Source of the DNA: Saccoglossus kowalevskii
Lineage: Eukaryota > Hemichordata > Enteropneusta > Harrimaniidae
Direction: 5' to 3'
Length of the DNA: 64,000 nucleotides
Assembly (NCBI RefSeq): GCF_000003605.2
Contig: NW_003134803.1
Coordinates: 62,001 to 126,000, forward strand
This document shows positions 56,026 to 64,000 of this stretch, piece by piece (the stretch's first letter is position 1; the number at the start of each line of letters is the position of its first letter). The translations under genes and the position numbers were made by a program. Under the pieces are notes generated by a model that was given only the letters and a program-made list of their open reading frames with translations, was not told the DNA's origin and ran no database searches.

Positions 56026-56238
56026 CACCTGTTTTAGATTCCTGGTCAGTTGAACATCGCAGCTTGTATAAAATGCTCATAGACAATTTAATTAAAATAT
56101 ATAAATTGGCCGCTCGTCTTTGTTGCCTTATTACAAGAGAATATATAATACACGACGTGCAGTTCATGTCACAACTATCCGATTGCATGCCATACTTGTG
56201 TTTTCCCGATAAATAGGAAACGCCTTCAAATGTCATCG

Positions 56239-56310
56239 TCCCATATGGTCTAGTGATTAGGATTTGGCGCTTTCAACGCCAAGGCTCGGATTCAATTCCC
56301 GGTGTGGGAA
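56239..56310 (+). tRNA. tRNA-Glu(UUC), class A variant
   Basis: Same gene as at 52823, followed by a third kind of spacer. Confidence 0.65.
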
Positions 56311-56523
56311 CACCTATTTTAGATTCCTGGTCAGTTGAACATCGCTGCTTGTATAATATGCTCATAGACAATTTAATTAAAAGATATAAATTGGCCTCTC
56401 GTATTTGTTGCCTTATTACAAGGGAATATATAATACACGACGTGCAGTTCATGTCACAAGTATCCGATTATATGCCTTACTTGTGTTTTCCCGATAAATA
56501 GGAAACGCCTTCATACGTCAACG

Positions 56524-56594
56524 TCCCATATGGTCTAGTGGTTAGGATTTGGCGCTTTCACCGCCAGGCCCGGGTTCAATTCCCGGTGTGGGAA
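56524..56594 (+). tRNA. tRNA-Glu(UUC), variable loop shortened
   Basis: One A is missing after the anticodon stem. The following spacer has lost many single bases, unlike its neighbours. Confidence 0.65.
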
Positions 56595-56798
56595 CACCTG
56601 TTTTAGATTCCTGGTCAGTGACATCGCAGTTGTATAAAATTCACAAAGACAATTAATAAAGATATAAATGTCCTCTCGTATTATTGCTTATTTCAAGAGA
56701 ATATATAATACACGACTTACAGTTTATGTCACAATCATTAGATTGTATGCCATACTTGTGTTTTCCCGATAAATAGGAAACGCCTTCAAATGTCAACG

Positions 56799-56883
56799 TC
56801 CCATATGGTCTAGTGGTTAGGATGTGGCGCTTTCACCGCCAAGGCCCGGGTTCAATTCCCGGGTTCAATTCCCGGTGTGTAAA
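56799..56883 (+). pseudogene. tRNA-Glu(UUC) with duplicated T arm
   Basis: A 13-bp duplication gives two overlapping B-box sequences, and the acceptor strand reads TGTGTAA. It is the better preserved relative of the copy at 13325. Confidence 0.65.
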
Positions 56884-57096
56884 CACTTCTTTTAGATTCC
56901 TGGTCAGTTGAACATCGCAGCTTGTACAAAATTCTCAAAGACAATTTGAATAAAAGATATAAATTGGCCTCTCGTATTTGTTGCTTTATTACAAGAGAAT
57001 ATATAATACAGGACGTGCAGTTGATGACACAAGTATCGTATTATATGCCTCACTTGTGTTTTCAAGATAAATAGGAAACGCCTTCATACGACAACG

Positions 57097-57167
57097 TCCT
57101 ATGTGTCTAGTGATTAGGATTTGGCGCTTTCACCGCCAAGGCCCGGGTTCAATTCCCGGTGTGGGAA
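57097..57167 (+). tRNA. tRNA-Glu(UUC), class B
   Basis: TCCTATGTG 5' end with A18. Confidence 0.55.
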
Positions 57168-57380
57168 CACCTGTTTTAGATTCCTGGTCAGTTGAACATC
57201 GCAGCATGTATAAAATTAGCATAGACAATTTAATTAAAAGATATAATTTGGCCTCTCGTATTTGTTGCCTTATTGCAAGAGAATATATAATACACGACGT
57301 GCAGTTCATGTCACAAGTATCCTATTATATGCCTTACTTGTGTTTTCCCGATAAATAGGAAACGCTTTCATACGACAACG

Positions 57381-57451
57381 TCCCATATGTCTTGTGGTTA
57401 GGATTTGGCGCTTTCACCGCCAAGGCCCGGGATCAATTCCCGGTGTGGGAA
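57381..57451 (+). tRNA. tRNA-Glu(UUC), class B
   Basis: A14 is U and T54 is A. Confidence 0.53.
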
Positions 57452-57664
57452 CACCTGTTTTATATTCCTGGTCAGTTGAACATCGCAGCTTGTATAAAAT
57501 GCTCATAGACAATTTAATTAAAAGATATAAATCGGCCTCTCGTATTTATTGCCTTATTACAAGAGAATATATAATACACGACGTGCAGTTCATGTCACAA
57601 GTATCCTATTACATGCCTTACTTGTGTTTTCCCGATAAATAGGAAACGACTTCAAATGTCAACG

Positions 57665-57736
57665 TCCCATATGGTCTAGTGGTTAGAATTTGGCGCTTTC
57701 ACCGCCGAGGCTCGGCTTCAATTCCCGGTGTGTGAA
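57665..57736 (+). tRNA. tRNA-Glu(UUC), class A variant
   Basis: C12/A23, G44, U49, C53/C61 and C3/U70. Confidence 0.57.
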
Positions 57737-57949
57737 CACCTCTTTTAGATTCCTGGTCAGTTGAACATCGCAGCTTGTACAAAATTCTCAAAGACAATTT
57801 GAATAAAAGATATAAATTGGCCTCTCGTATTTGTTGCTTTATTACAAGAGAATATATAATACAGGACGTGCAGATGATGACACAAGTATCGTATTATATG
57901 CCTTACTTGTGTTTTCAAGATAAATAGGAAACGCCTTCATACGACAACG

Positions 57950-58020
57950 TCCCATGTGTCTAGTGATTAGGATTTGGCGCTTTCACCGCCAAGGCCCGGG
58001 TTCAATTCCCGGTGTGGGAA
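57950..58020 (+). tRNA. tRNA-Glu(UUC), class B
   Basis: TCCCATGTG 5' end with A18. Confidence 0.56.
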
Positions 58021-58233
58021 CACCTGTTTTAGATTCCTGGTCAGTTGAACATCGCAGCATGTATAAAATTAGCATAGACAATTTAATTAAAAGATATAAT
58101 TTGGCCTCTCGTATTTGTTGCCTTATTGCAAGAGAATATATAATACACGACGTGCAGTTCATGTCACAAGTATCCTATTATATGCCTTACTTGTGTTTTC
58201 CCGATAAATAGGAAACGCTTTCATACGACAACG

Positions 58234-58304
58234 TCCCATATGTCTTGTGGTTAGGATTTGGCGCTTTCACCGCCAAGGCCCGGGATCAATTCCCGGTGTG
58301 GGAA
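58234..58304 (+). tRNA. tRNA-Glu(UUC), class B
   Basis: A14 is U and T54 is A. Confidence 0.53.
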
Positions 58305-58517
58305 CACCTGTTTTATATTCCTGGTCAGTTGAACATCGCAGCTTGTATAAAATGCTCATAGACAATTTAATTAAAAGATATAAATCGGCCTCTCGTATTT
58401 ATTGCCTTATTACAAGAGAATATATAATACACGACGTGCAGTTCATGTCACAAGTATCCTATTACATGCCTTACTTGTGTTTTCCCGATAAATAGGAAAC
58501 GCCTTCAAATGTCAACG

Positions 58518-58589
58518 TCCTATATGGTCTAGTGGTTAGGATTTGGCGCTTTCACCGCAAAGGCCCGTGTTCAATTCCCGGTGTGGGAA
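58518..58589 (+). tRNA. tRNA-Glu(UUC), class A variant
   Basis: U4, A42 and U52, as at 31785. Confidence 0.68.
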
Positions 58590-58802
58590 CACCTGTTTTA
58601 GATTCCTGGTCAGTTGAACATCGCAGCTTGTATAAAATGCTCATAGACAATTGAATTAAAAGATATAAATTGGCCTCTCGTATTTGTTGCCTTATTGCAA
58701 GAGAATATATAATACACGACGTGCAGTTCATGTCACAAGTGTCCTATTATATGCCTTACTTGTGTTTTCCCGATAAATAGGAAACGCCTTCATACGACAA
58801 CG

Positions 58803-58873
58803 TTCCATATGTCTTGTGGTTAGGATTTGGCGCTTTCACCGCCAAGGCCCGGGTTCAATTCCCGGTGTGGGAA
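58803..58873 (+). tRNA. tRNA-Glu(UUC), class B
   Basis: U2 wobble and A14 is U. The T-run after it is preceded by GC: CTGCTTTAG has only TTT. Confidence 0.53.
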
Positions 58874-59085
58874 CACCTGCTTTAGATTCCTGGTCAGTTG
58901 AACATCGCAGCCTGTATAAAATGCGCATAACAATTTAATTAAAATATATAAATTGGCGTCTCGTATTTGTTGCCTTATTACTTGTGAATATATAATACAC
59001 GACGTGCAGTTCATGTCACAAGCATCCGATTATATGCCATACTCGTGTTTTCCCGATAAATAGGAAACGCTTTCAAATGTCAACG

Positions 59086-59112
59086 TCCCATATGGTCTAG
59101 TGGTTAGGATTT
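59086..59112 (+). pseudogene. Truncated tRNA-Glu 5' half
   Basis: 110-bp unit, common junction. Confidence 0.88.
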
Positions 59113-59195
59113 TGTGCAGTTCATGTCACAAGCATCCGATTGTATGCCGTACTTGTGTTTTCCCGATAAATAGGAAACGCCTTCATACGACAACG

Positions 59196-59266
59196 TCCCA
59201 TATGTCTTGTGGTTAGGATTTGGCGCTTTCACCGCCAAGGCCCGGGTTCAATTCCAGGTGTGGGAA
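59196..59266 (+). tRNA. tRNA-Glu(UUC), class B
   Basis: A14 is U; G51/A63 mismatch. Confidence 0.58.
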
Positions 59267-59479
59267 CACCTGTTTTAGATTCCTGGACAGTTGAACATCG
59301 CAGCTTGTATAAAATGCTCATAGACAATTTAATTAAAAGATATAAATTGGCTTCTCGTATTTGTTGCCTTATTACAAGAGAATATATAATACACGACGTG
59401 CAGTTCATGTCACAAGTATCCTATTATATGCCTTACTTGTGTTTTCCCGATAAATAGGAAACGCCTTCATACGACATCG

Positions 59480-59551
59480 TCCCATATGGTCTAGTGGTTA
59501 CGATTTGGCGCTTTCACCGCTAAGGCACGGGTTCAATTCTCGGTGTGGGAA
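59480..59551 (+). tRNA. tRNA-Glu(UUC), class A variant
   Basis: C22, U42 wobble, A49/G65 and U62 wobble. Confidence 0.66.
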
Positions 59552-59764
59552 TACCTGTTTTAGATTCCTGGTCAGTTGCACATCGCAGCTTGTATAAAAT
59601 AATCAAAGACAATTTAATCAAAAGATATAAATTGGCCACTCGTATTTGTTGCCTTATTACAAGAGAATATATAATACACGACTTGCATTTCATGTCACAA
59701 GCATCCGATCGTATGCCATACTTGTGTTTTCCCGATAAATGGGAAACGCCTTCAAATGTCAACG

Positions 59765-59836
59765 TCCCATATGGTTTAGTGGTTAGGATTTGTCGCTTTC
59801 ACTGCCAAGGCTCGGGTTCAATTCCCGGTGTGAGAA
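59765..59836 (+). tRNA. tRNA-Glu(UUC), class C
   Basis: Class C with U39. Confidence 0.6.
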
Positions 59837-60049
59837 CACCCGTTTTAGATTCCTGGTCAATTGAACATCGCAGCTTGTACAAAATTCTCAAAGACAATTT
59901 AAATAAAAGACATAAATTCGCCTCTCGTATTTGTTGCCTTATTACATGAGAATATATAATACACGACGTGCAGTTCATGTCACAAGCATCCGATTGTATG
60001 CCATACTCGTGTTTTCCCGATAAATAGGAAACGCTTTCAAATGTCAACG

Positions 60050-60076
60050 TCCCATATGGTCTAGTGGTTAGGATTT
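60050..60076 (+). pseudogene. Truncated tRNA-Glu 5' half
   Basis: 110-bp unit, common junction. Confidence 0.88.
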
Positions 60077-60159
60077 TGTGCAGTTCGTGTCACAAGCATC
60101 CGATTGTATGCCGTACTTGTGTTTTCCCGATAAATAGGAAACGCCTTCATACGACAACG

Positions 60160-60231
60160 TCCCATATGGTCTAGTGGTTGGGATTTGGCGCTTTCACCGC
60201 CAAGGCCCGGGTTCAATTCCCGGTGTGGGAA
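60160..60231 (+). tRNA. tRNA-Glu(UUC), class A
   Basis: Consensus except G21. Confidence 0.88.
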
Positions 60232-60444
60232 CACTTGTTTTAGATTCCTGGTCAGGTGTACATCGCAGCTAGTATAAAATGCTCATAGACAATTTAATAA
60301 AAATATATAAATTGCCCTCTCGTATTTGTTGCCTTATTACAAGAGAATATATAATACACGACGTGCAGTTCATGTCACAAGCATCCGATTGTATGCCATA
60401 CTTGTGTTTTCCCGATAAATAGGAAACGCCTTCATACGACAACG

Positions 60445-60524
60445 TCCAATATGTCTTGTGGTTAGGATTTGGCACTTTCACCGCTTTCACCGCCAAGGCC
60501 CGGGTTCAATTCCCGGTGTGGGAA
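60445..60524 (+). tRNA. tRNA-Glu(UUC), class B with 9-bp insertion
   Basis: Anticodon-arm duplication, A4 and GGCAC; partner of the copy at 35540. Confidence 0.47.
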
Positions 60525-60737
60525 TACCTGTTTTAGATTCCTGGTCAGTTGAACATCGCAGCTTGTATAAAATTCCCAAAGACAATTTAATTAAAAGACA
60601 TAAATTGGCCTCTCGTATTTGTTGCCTTATTACATGAGAATATATAATACACGACGTGCAGTTCATGTCACAAGCATCCGATTATATGCCATACTCGTGT
60701 TTTCCCGATAAATAGGAAACGCTTTCAAATGTCAACG

Positions 60738-60764
60738 TCCCATATGGTCTAGTGGTTAGGATTT
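60738..60764 (+). pseudogene. Truncated tRNA-Glu 5' half
   Basis: 110-bp unit; the junction continues TTTTGTACAG. Confidence 0.88.
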
Positions 60765-60847
60765 TGTACAGTTCATGTCACAAGCATCCGATTGTATGCC
60801 GTACTTGTGTTTTCCCGATAAATAGGAAACGCCTTCATACGACAACG

Positions 60848-60919
60848 TCCCATATGGTCTAGTGGTTAGGATTTGGCGCTTTCACCGCCAAGGACCGGGT
60901 TCAATTCCAGGTGTGGGAA
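60848..60919 (+). tRNA. tRNA-Glu(UUC), A/B hybrid
   Basis: Full-length 5' part with a class B T stem (G51/A63) and spacer; A48. Confidence 0.72.
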
Positions 60920-61132
60920 CACCTGTTTTAGATTCCTGGACAGTTGAACATCGCAGCTTGTATAAAATGCTCATAGACAATTTAATTAAAAGATATAAAT
61001 TGGCCTCTCGTATTTGTTGCCTTATTACAAGAGAATATATAATACACGACGTGCAGTTCATGTCACAAGTATCCTATTATATGCCTTACTTGTGTTTTCC
61101 CGATAAATAGGAAACGCCTTCATACGACATCG

Positions 61133-61204
61133 TCCCATATGGTCTAGTGGTTACGATTTGGCGCTTTCACCGCTAAGGCCCGGGTTCAATTCTCGGTGTG
61201 GGAA
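61133..61204 (+). tRNA. tRNA-Glu(UUC), class A
   Basis: C22, U42 wobble and U62 wobble. Confidence 0.74.
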
Positions 61205-61417
61205 TACCTGTTTTAGATTCCTGGTCAGTTGCACATCGCAGCTTGTATAAAATTCTCAAAGACAATTTAATTAAAAGATATAAATTGGCCACTCGTATTT
61301 GTTGCCTTATTACAAGAGAATATATAATACACGACTTGCATTTCATGTCACAAGCATCCGATCGTATGCCATACTTGTGTTTTCCCGATAAATAGGAAAC
61401 GCCTTCAAATGTCAACG

Positions 61418-61489
61418 TCCCATATGGTTTAGTGGTTAGGATTTGTCGCTTTCACCGCCAAGGCTCGGGTTCAATTCCCGGGGTGAGAA
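61418..61489 (+). tRNA. tRNA-Glu(UUC), class C
   Basis: Class C with G66. Confidence 0.58.
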
Positions 61490-61713
61490 CACCCGTTTTA
61501 GATTCCTGGTCAATTGAACATCGCAGCTTGTACAAAATTCTCAAAGACAATTTAAATAAAAGATATAAATTGGCCTCTCGTATTTGTTGCCTTATTACAA
61601 GAGAATATATAATACACGACGTGCAGTTCATGTCACAAGTATCCTATTATATGCCTTACTTGTGTTTTCCCGATAAATAGGAAACGCCTTCATAACGCCT
61701 TCATACGACAACG

Positions 61714-61785
61714 TCCCATATGGTCTAGTGGTTAGGATTTGTCGCTTTCACCGCCAAGGCCCGGGTTCAATTCCCGGTGTGGGAA
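61714..61785 (+). tRNA. tRNA-Glu(UUC), A/C hybrid
   Basis: Only U29/C41 from class C; acceptor and T arm are class A. Preceded by a short duplication ACGCCTTCATA. Confidence 0.75.
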
Positions 61786-61998
61786 TACTTGTTTTAGATT
61801 CCTGGTCAGTTGAACATCGCAGCTTGAATAAAATTCTCAAAGACAATTTAATTAAAAGATATAAATTGGCCTCTCGTATTTGTTGCCTTATTACAAGAGA
61901 ATATATAATACACGACGTGCAGTTCATGTCACAAGTATCCTATTATATGCCTTACTTGTGTTTTCCCGATAAATAGGAAACGCCTTCAAATGTCAACG

Positions 61999-62070
61999 TC
62001 CCATATCGTTTAGTGGTTAGGATTTGTCGCTTTCACCGTCAAGGCTCGGGTTCAATTCCCGGTGCGGGAA
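61999..62070 (+). tRNA. tRNA-Glu(UUC), class C variant
   Basis: C9, U29/U41, C68 with G70. Confidence 0.6.
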
Positions 62071-62283
62071 CACCCGTTTTAGATTCCTGGTCAATTGAAC
62101 ATCGCAGCTTGTACAAAATTCTCAAAGACAATTTAAATAAAAGATATAAATTGCCCTCTCGTATTTGTTGCCTTATTACAAGAGAATATATAATACACGA
62201 CGTGCAGTTCATGTCACAAGTATCCTATTATATGCCTTACTTGTGTTTTCCCGATAAATAGGAAACGCCTTCATACGACAACG

Positions 62284-62355
62284 TCCCACATGGTCTAGTG
62301 GTTAGGATTTGGCGCTTTTACCGCCAAGGCCCGGGTTCAATTCCCGGTGTGGGAA
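62284..62355 (+). tRNA. tRNA-Glu body with anticodon UUU (Lys)
   Basis: The anticodon loop reads CTTTTAC, so 34-36 (62,317-62,319) is TTT, which would pair with AAA lysine codons. All stems pair and C6 strengthens the acceptor, so the body is sound. The change also makes TTTT inside the gene, a possible early Pol III stop. It could be a harmless mutation in a redundant array or a sequencing error. Confidence 0.7.
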
Positions 62356-62568
62356 TACCTGTTTTAGATTCCTGGTCAGTTGAACATCGCAGCTTGAATA
62401 AAATTCTCAAAGACAATTTAATTAAAAGATATAAATTGGCCTCTCATATTTGTTGCCTTATTACAAGAGAATATATAATACACGACGTGCAGTTCATGTC
62501 ACAAGTATCCTATTATATGCCTTACTTGTGTTTTCCCGATAAATAGGAAACGCCTTCATACGACAACG

Positions 62569-62640
62569 TCCCACATGGTCTAGTGGTTAGGATTTGTCGC
62601 TTTCACCGCCAAGGCTCGGGTTCAATTCCCGGTGTGAGAA
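62569..62640 (+). tRNA. tRNA-Glu(UUC), class C
   Basis: C6 and C12 kept; U29/C41 and C3/A70. Confidence 0.63.
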
Positions 62641-62853
62641 CACCCGTTTTAGATTCCTGGTCAATTGAACATCGCAGCTTGTACAAAATTCTCAAAGACA
62701 ATTTAAATAAAAGATATAAATTGGCCTCTCATATTTGTTGCCTTATTACAAGACAATATATAATACACGACGTGCAGTTCATGTCACAAGTATCCTATTA
62801 TATGCCTTACTTGTGTTTTCCCGATAAATAGGAAACGCCTTCATTCGACAACG

Positions 62854-62925
62854 TCCCATATGGTCTAGTGGTTAGGATTTGGCGCTTTCACCGCCAAGGC
62901 CCGGGTTCAATTCCCGGTGTGGGAA
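62854..62925 (+). tRNA. tRNA-Glu(UUC), class A consensus
   Basis: Exact consensus. Confidence 0.93.
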
Positions 62926-63138
62926 TACCTGTTTTAGATTCCTGGTCAGTTGAATATCGCAGCTTGTATAAAATTCTCAAAGACAATTTAATTAAAAGAT
63001 ATAAATTGGCCTCTCGTATTTGTTGCCTTATTACAAGAGAATATATAATACACAACTTGCATTTCATGTCACAAGCATCCGATTGTATGCCATACTTGTG
63101 TTCTCCCGATAAATAGGAAACGCCTTCAAATGTCAACG

Positions 63139-63210
63139 TCCCATATGGTTTAGTGGTTAGGATTTGTCGCTTTCACCGTCAAGGCTCGGGTTCAATTCCC
63201 GGTGCGGGAA
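63139..63210 (+). tRNA. tRNA-Glu(UUC), class C variant
   Basis: U29/U41 and C68 with G70. Confidence 0.62.
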
Positions 63211-63423
63211 CACCCGTTTTAGATTCCTGGTCAATTGAACATCGCAGCTTGTACAAAATTCTCAAAGACAATTTAAATAAAAGATATAAATTGGCCTCTC
63301 GTATTTGTTGCCTTATTACAAGAGAATATATAATACACGACGTGCAGTTCATGTCACAAGTATCCTATTATATGCCTTTCTTGTGTTTTCCCGATAAATA
63401 GGAAACGCCTTCATACGACAACG

Positions 63424-63495
63424 TCCCACATGGTCTAGTGGTTAGGATTTGGCGCTTTCACCGCCAAGGTCCGGGTTCAATTCCCGGTGTGGGAA
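63424..63495 (+). tRNA. tRNA-Glu(UUC), class A
   Basis: C6 and U48; all stems pair. Confidence 0.87.
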
Positions 63496-63708
63496 TACCT
63501 GTTTTAGATTCCTGGTCAGTTGAACATCGCAGCTTGTATACAATTCTCAAAGACAATTTAATTAAAAGATATAATTTGGCCTCTCGTATTTGTTACCTCA
63601 TTACAAGAGAATATATAATACACGACTTGCAGTTCATGTCACAAGCATCCGATTGTATGCCATACTTGTGTCTTCCCAATAAATAGGAAACGCCTTCATA
63701 CGTCAACG

Positions 63709-63780
63709 TCCCATATGGTCTAGTGGTTAGGATTTGGGGCTTTCACCGCCAAGGCCTGGGTTCAATTCCCGGTGTGAGAA
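63709..63780 (+). tRNA. tRNA-Glu(UUC), class D
   Basis: Class D with G30/G40 mismatch. Confidence 0.6.
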
Positions 63781-63993
63781 CACCCGTTTTAGAACTCTGG
63801 TCAGTTGAACATCGCAGCTTGTATAAAATGCTCATAGGCAATTTAATTAAAATATATAAATTGGCCTGTCGTATTTGTTGCGTTATTTCAAGAGAATATA
63901 TAATACACGACGTGCAGTTCATGTCACAAACATCAGATTGTATGCCATACTCGTGTTTTCCCGATAAATAGGCAACGCTTTCAAATGTCAACG

Positions 63994-64000
63994 TCCCATA
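63994..64000 (+). tRNA. tRNA-Glu, cut by window edge
   Basis: First seven bases only; the array continues past the window. Confidence 0.7.

Larger units (their letters stand above)
1..64000 (+). repeat. Tandem array of ~285-bp tRNA-Glu(UUC) units
   Basis: The window is a direct tandem repeat: 72-nt tRNA gene plus about 213-bp AT-rich spacer. Unit lengths cluster at 283-285 bp, with variants of 110, 293 and 333 bp. Class A cloverleaf: acceptor TCCCATA/TGTGGGA, D arm GTCT/GGAT, anticodon arm TGGCG-CTTTCAC-CGCCA, variable AGGC, T arm CCGGG-TTCAATT-CCCGG, discriminator A73. The loop places TTC at 34-36, so it reads GAA. Class B lacks one of G9/G10. Class C typically has U12, U29/C41, U49 and C3/A70. 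Class D has U50, C3/A70 and a flank reading ttttagaactctgg. Canonical numbering is used in the gene entries. Class and mismatch calls were made by eye. A tRNA-derived satellite with few active genes is the main alternative reading. Confidence 0.97.

Noticed and set aside
59545-59949. 134-codon frame, and the 128-codon frame at 34986-35372, as longer proteins
   Set aside because: They arise where a spacer stop is altered or the frame shifts between neighbouring units. The content is still tRNA gene and spacer.
78-63971. Recurrent + strand open frames of about 82 codons starting at GTG in the tRNA A box and ending at the TAG of ATAAATAGG
   Set aside because: They read through the tRNA gene into the spacer and depend on a GTG start. 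They repeat only because the units repeat, and they have no domain, signal or family. A codon-substitution test over all units would decide; I expect no bias for silent changes.
952-63991. Recurrent - strand open frames ending in a PTPGIEPGPWR-like stretch
   Set aside because: This stretch is the reverse translation of the tRNA T arm and anticodon arm, a common artefact in gene predictions. The frames overlap the tRNA genes antisense.
1-64000. CRISPR array
   Set aside because: The period is about 285 bp, both parts of the unit are repeated, and there are no unique spacers.
1-64000. tRNA-derived SINE insertions
   Set aside because: No poly-A or simple-repeat tails, no target-site duplications and no dispersed insertion in unique DNA. 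Copies are strictly head to tail.
1-64000. 5S rRNA or snRNA repeat array
   Set aside because: The conserved 72-nt part folds as a tRNA with anticodon UUC and has a tRNA-type B box, not a 5S C box or snRNA features.
1-64000. Organellar or bacterial tRNA cluster
   Set aside because: No encoded CCA, clear Pol III boxes and TTTT terminators, a single isoacceptor, and no adjacent organellar or bacterial genes.

Overview
The whole 64 kb window is one uninterrupted head-to-tail tandem array. The unit is about 285 bp: a 72-nt tRNA-Glu gene with anticodon UUC, all on the + strand, plus an AT-rich spacer of about 213 bp. Reading every unit junction by eye I place about 214 full-length tRNA-Glu-like genes, 23 five-prime-half remnants in shortened 110-bp units, and a cut gene at the right edge. 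No protein gene, other RNA class, transposon or single-copy DNA interrupts the array, and neither end of it is in the window.

The organism is a eukaryote. The gene has internal Pol III A and B boxes, carries no encoded CCA, and has a short T-run terminator downstream. The tRNA body resembles animal nuclear tRNA-Glu more than plant, bacterial or organellar forms as I remember them, so I favour an animal. The species cannot be told from this sequence.

Each unit looks like a complete Pol III cassette. ATAAATA sits 30 to 24 bp before the gene, CAACG touches its first base, the A and B boxes are internal, and TTTT usually starts 7 nt after the discriminator base. The spacer holds nothing else I recognise.

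Units fall into interleaved classes (canonical tRNA numbering). Class A, about 112 copies, is full length; 13 copies match the consensus exactly and every stem pairs. Class B, 61 copies, lacks one base of the G9-G10 pair, often with a T-stem mismatch or U for the invariant A14. Class C, about 27, mostly has a U29/C41 anticodon-stem mismatch, and most copies also have C3/A70. Class D, about 14, has C3/A70, U50 and a different 3' flank. Nine class B copies carry a 9-bp duplication of the anticodon arm. Two copies have changed anticodons: UUG at 32,386 and UUU at 62,317.

Layout: 1-13.3 kb is mixed A, B, C and D; 13.3-15.6, 27.7-29.4, 31.2-33.2 and 56.5-58.8 kb hold a more diverged subfamily; 16-24 and 33.5-48 kb are rich in 110-bp and 333-bp variant units; 51-56.5 kb has a six-unit higher-order repeat; 58.8-64 kb returns to mixed classes. 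Blocks are repeated at long distance, and many breakpoints lie inside units. This is the pattern expected from unequal crossing-over and gene conversion.

The roughly 82-codon open frames that recur in nearly every unit run through the tRNA gene into the spacer. I do not regard them as proteins.
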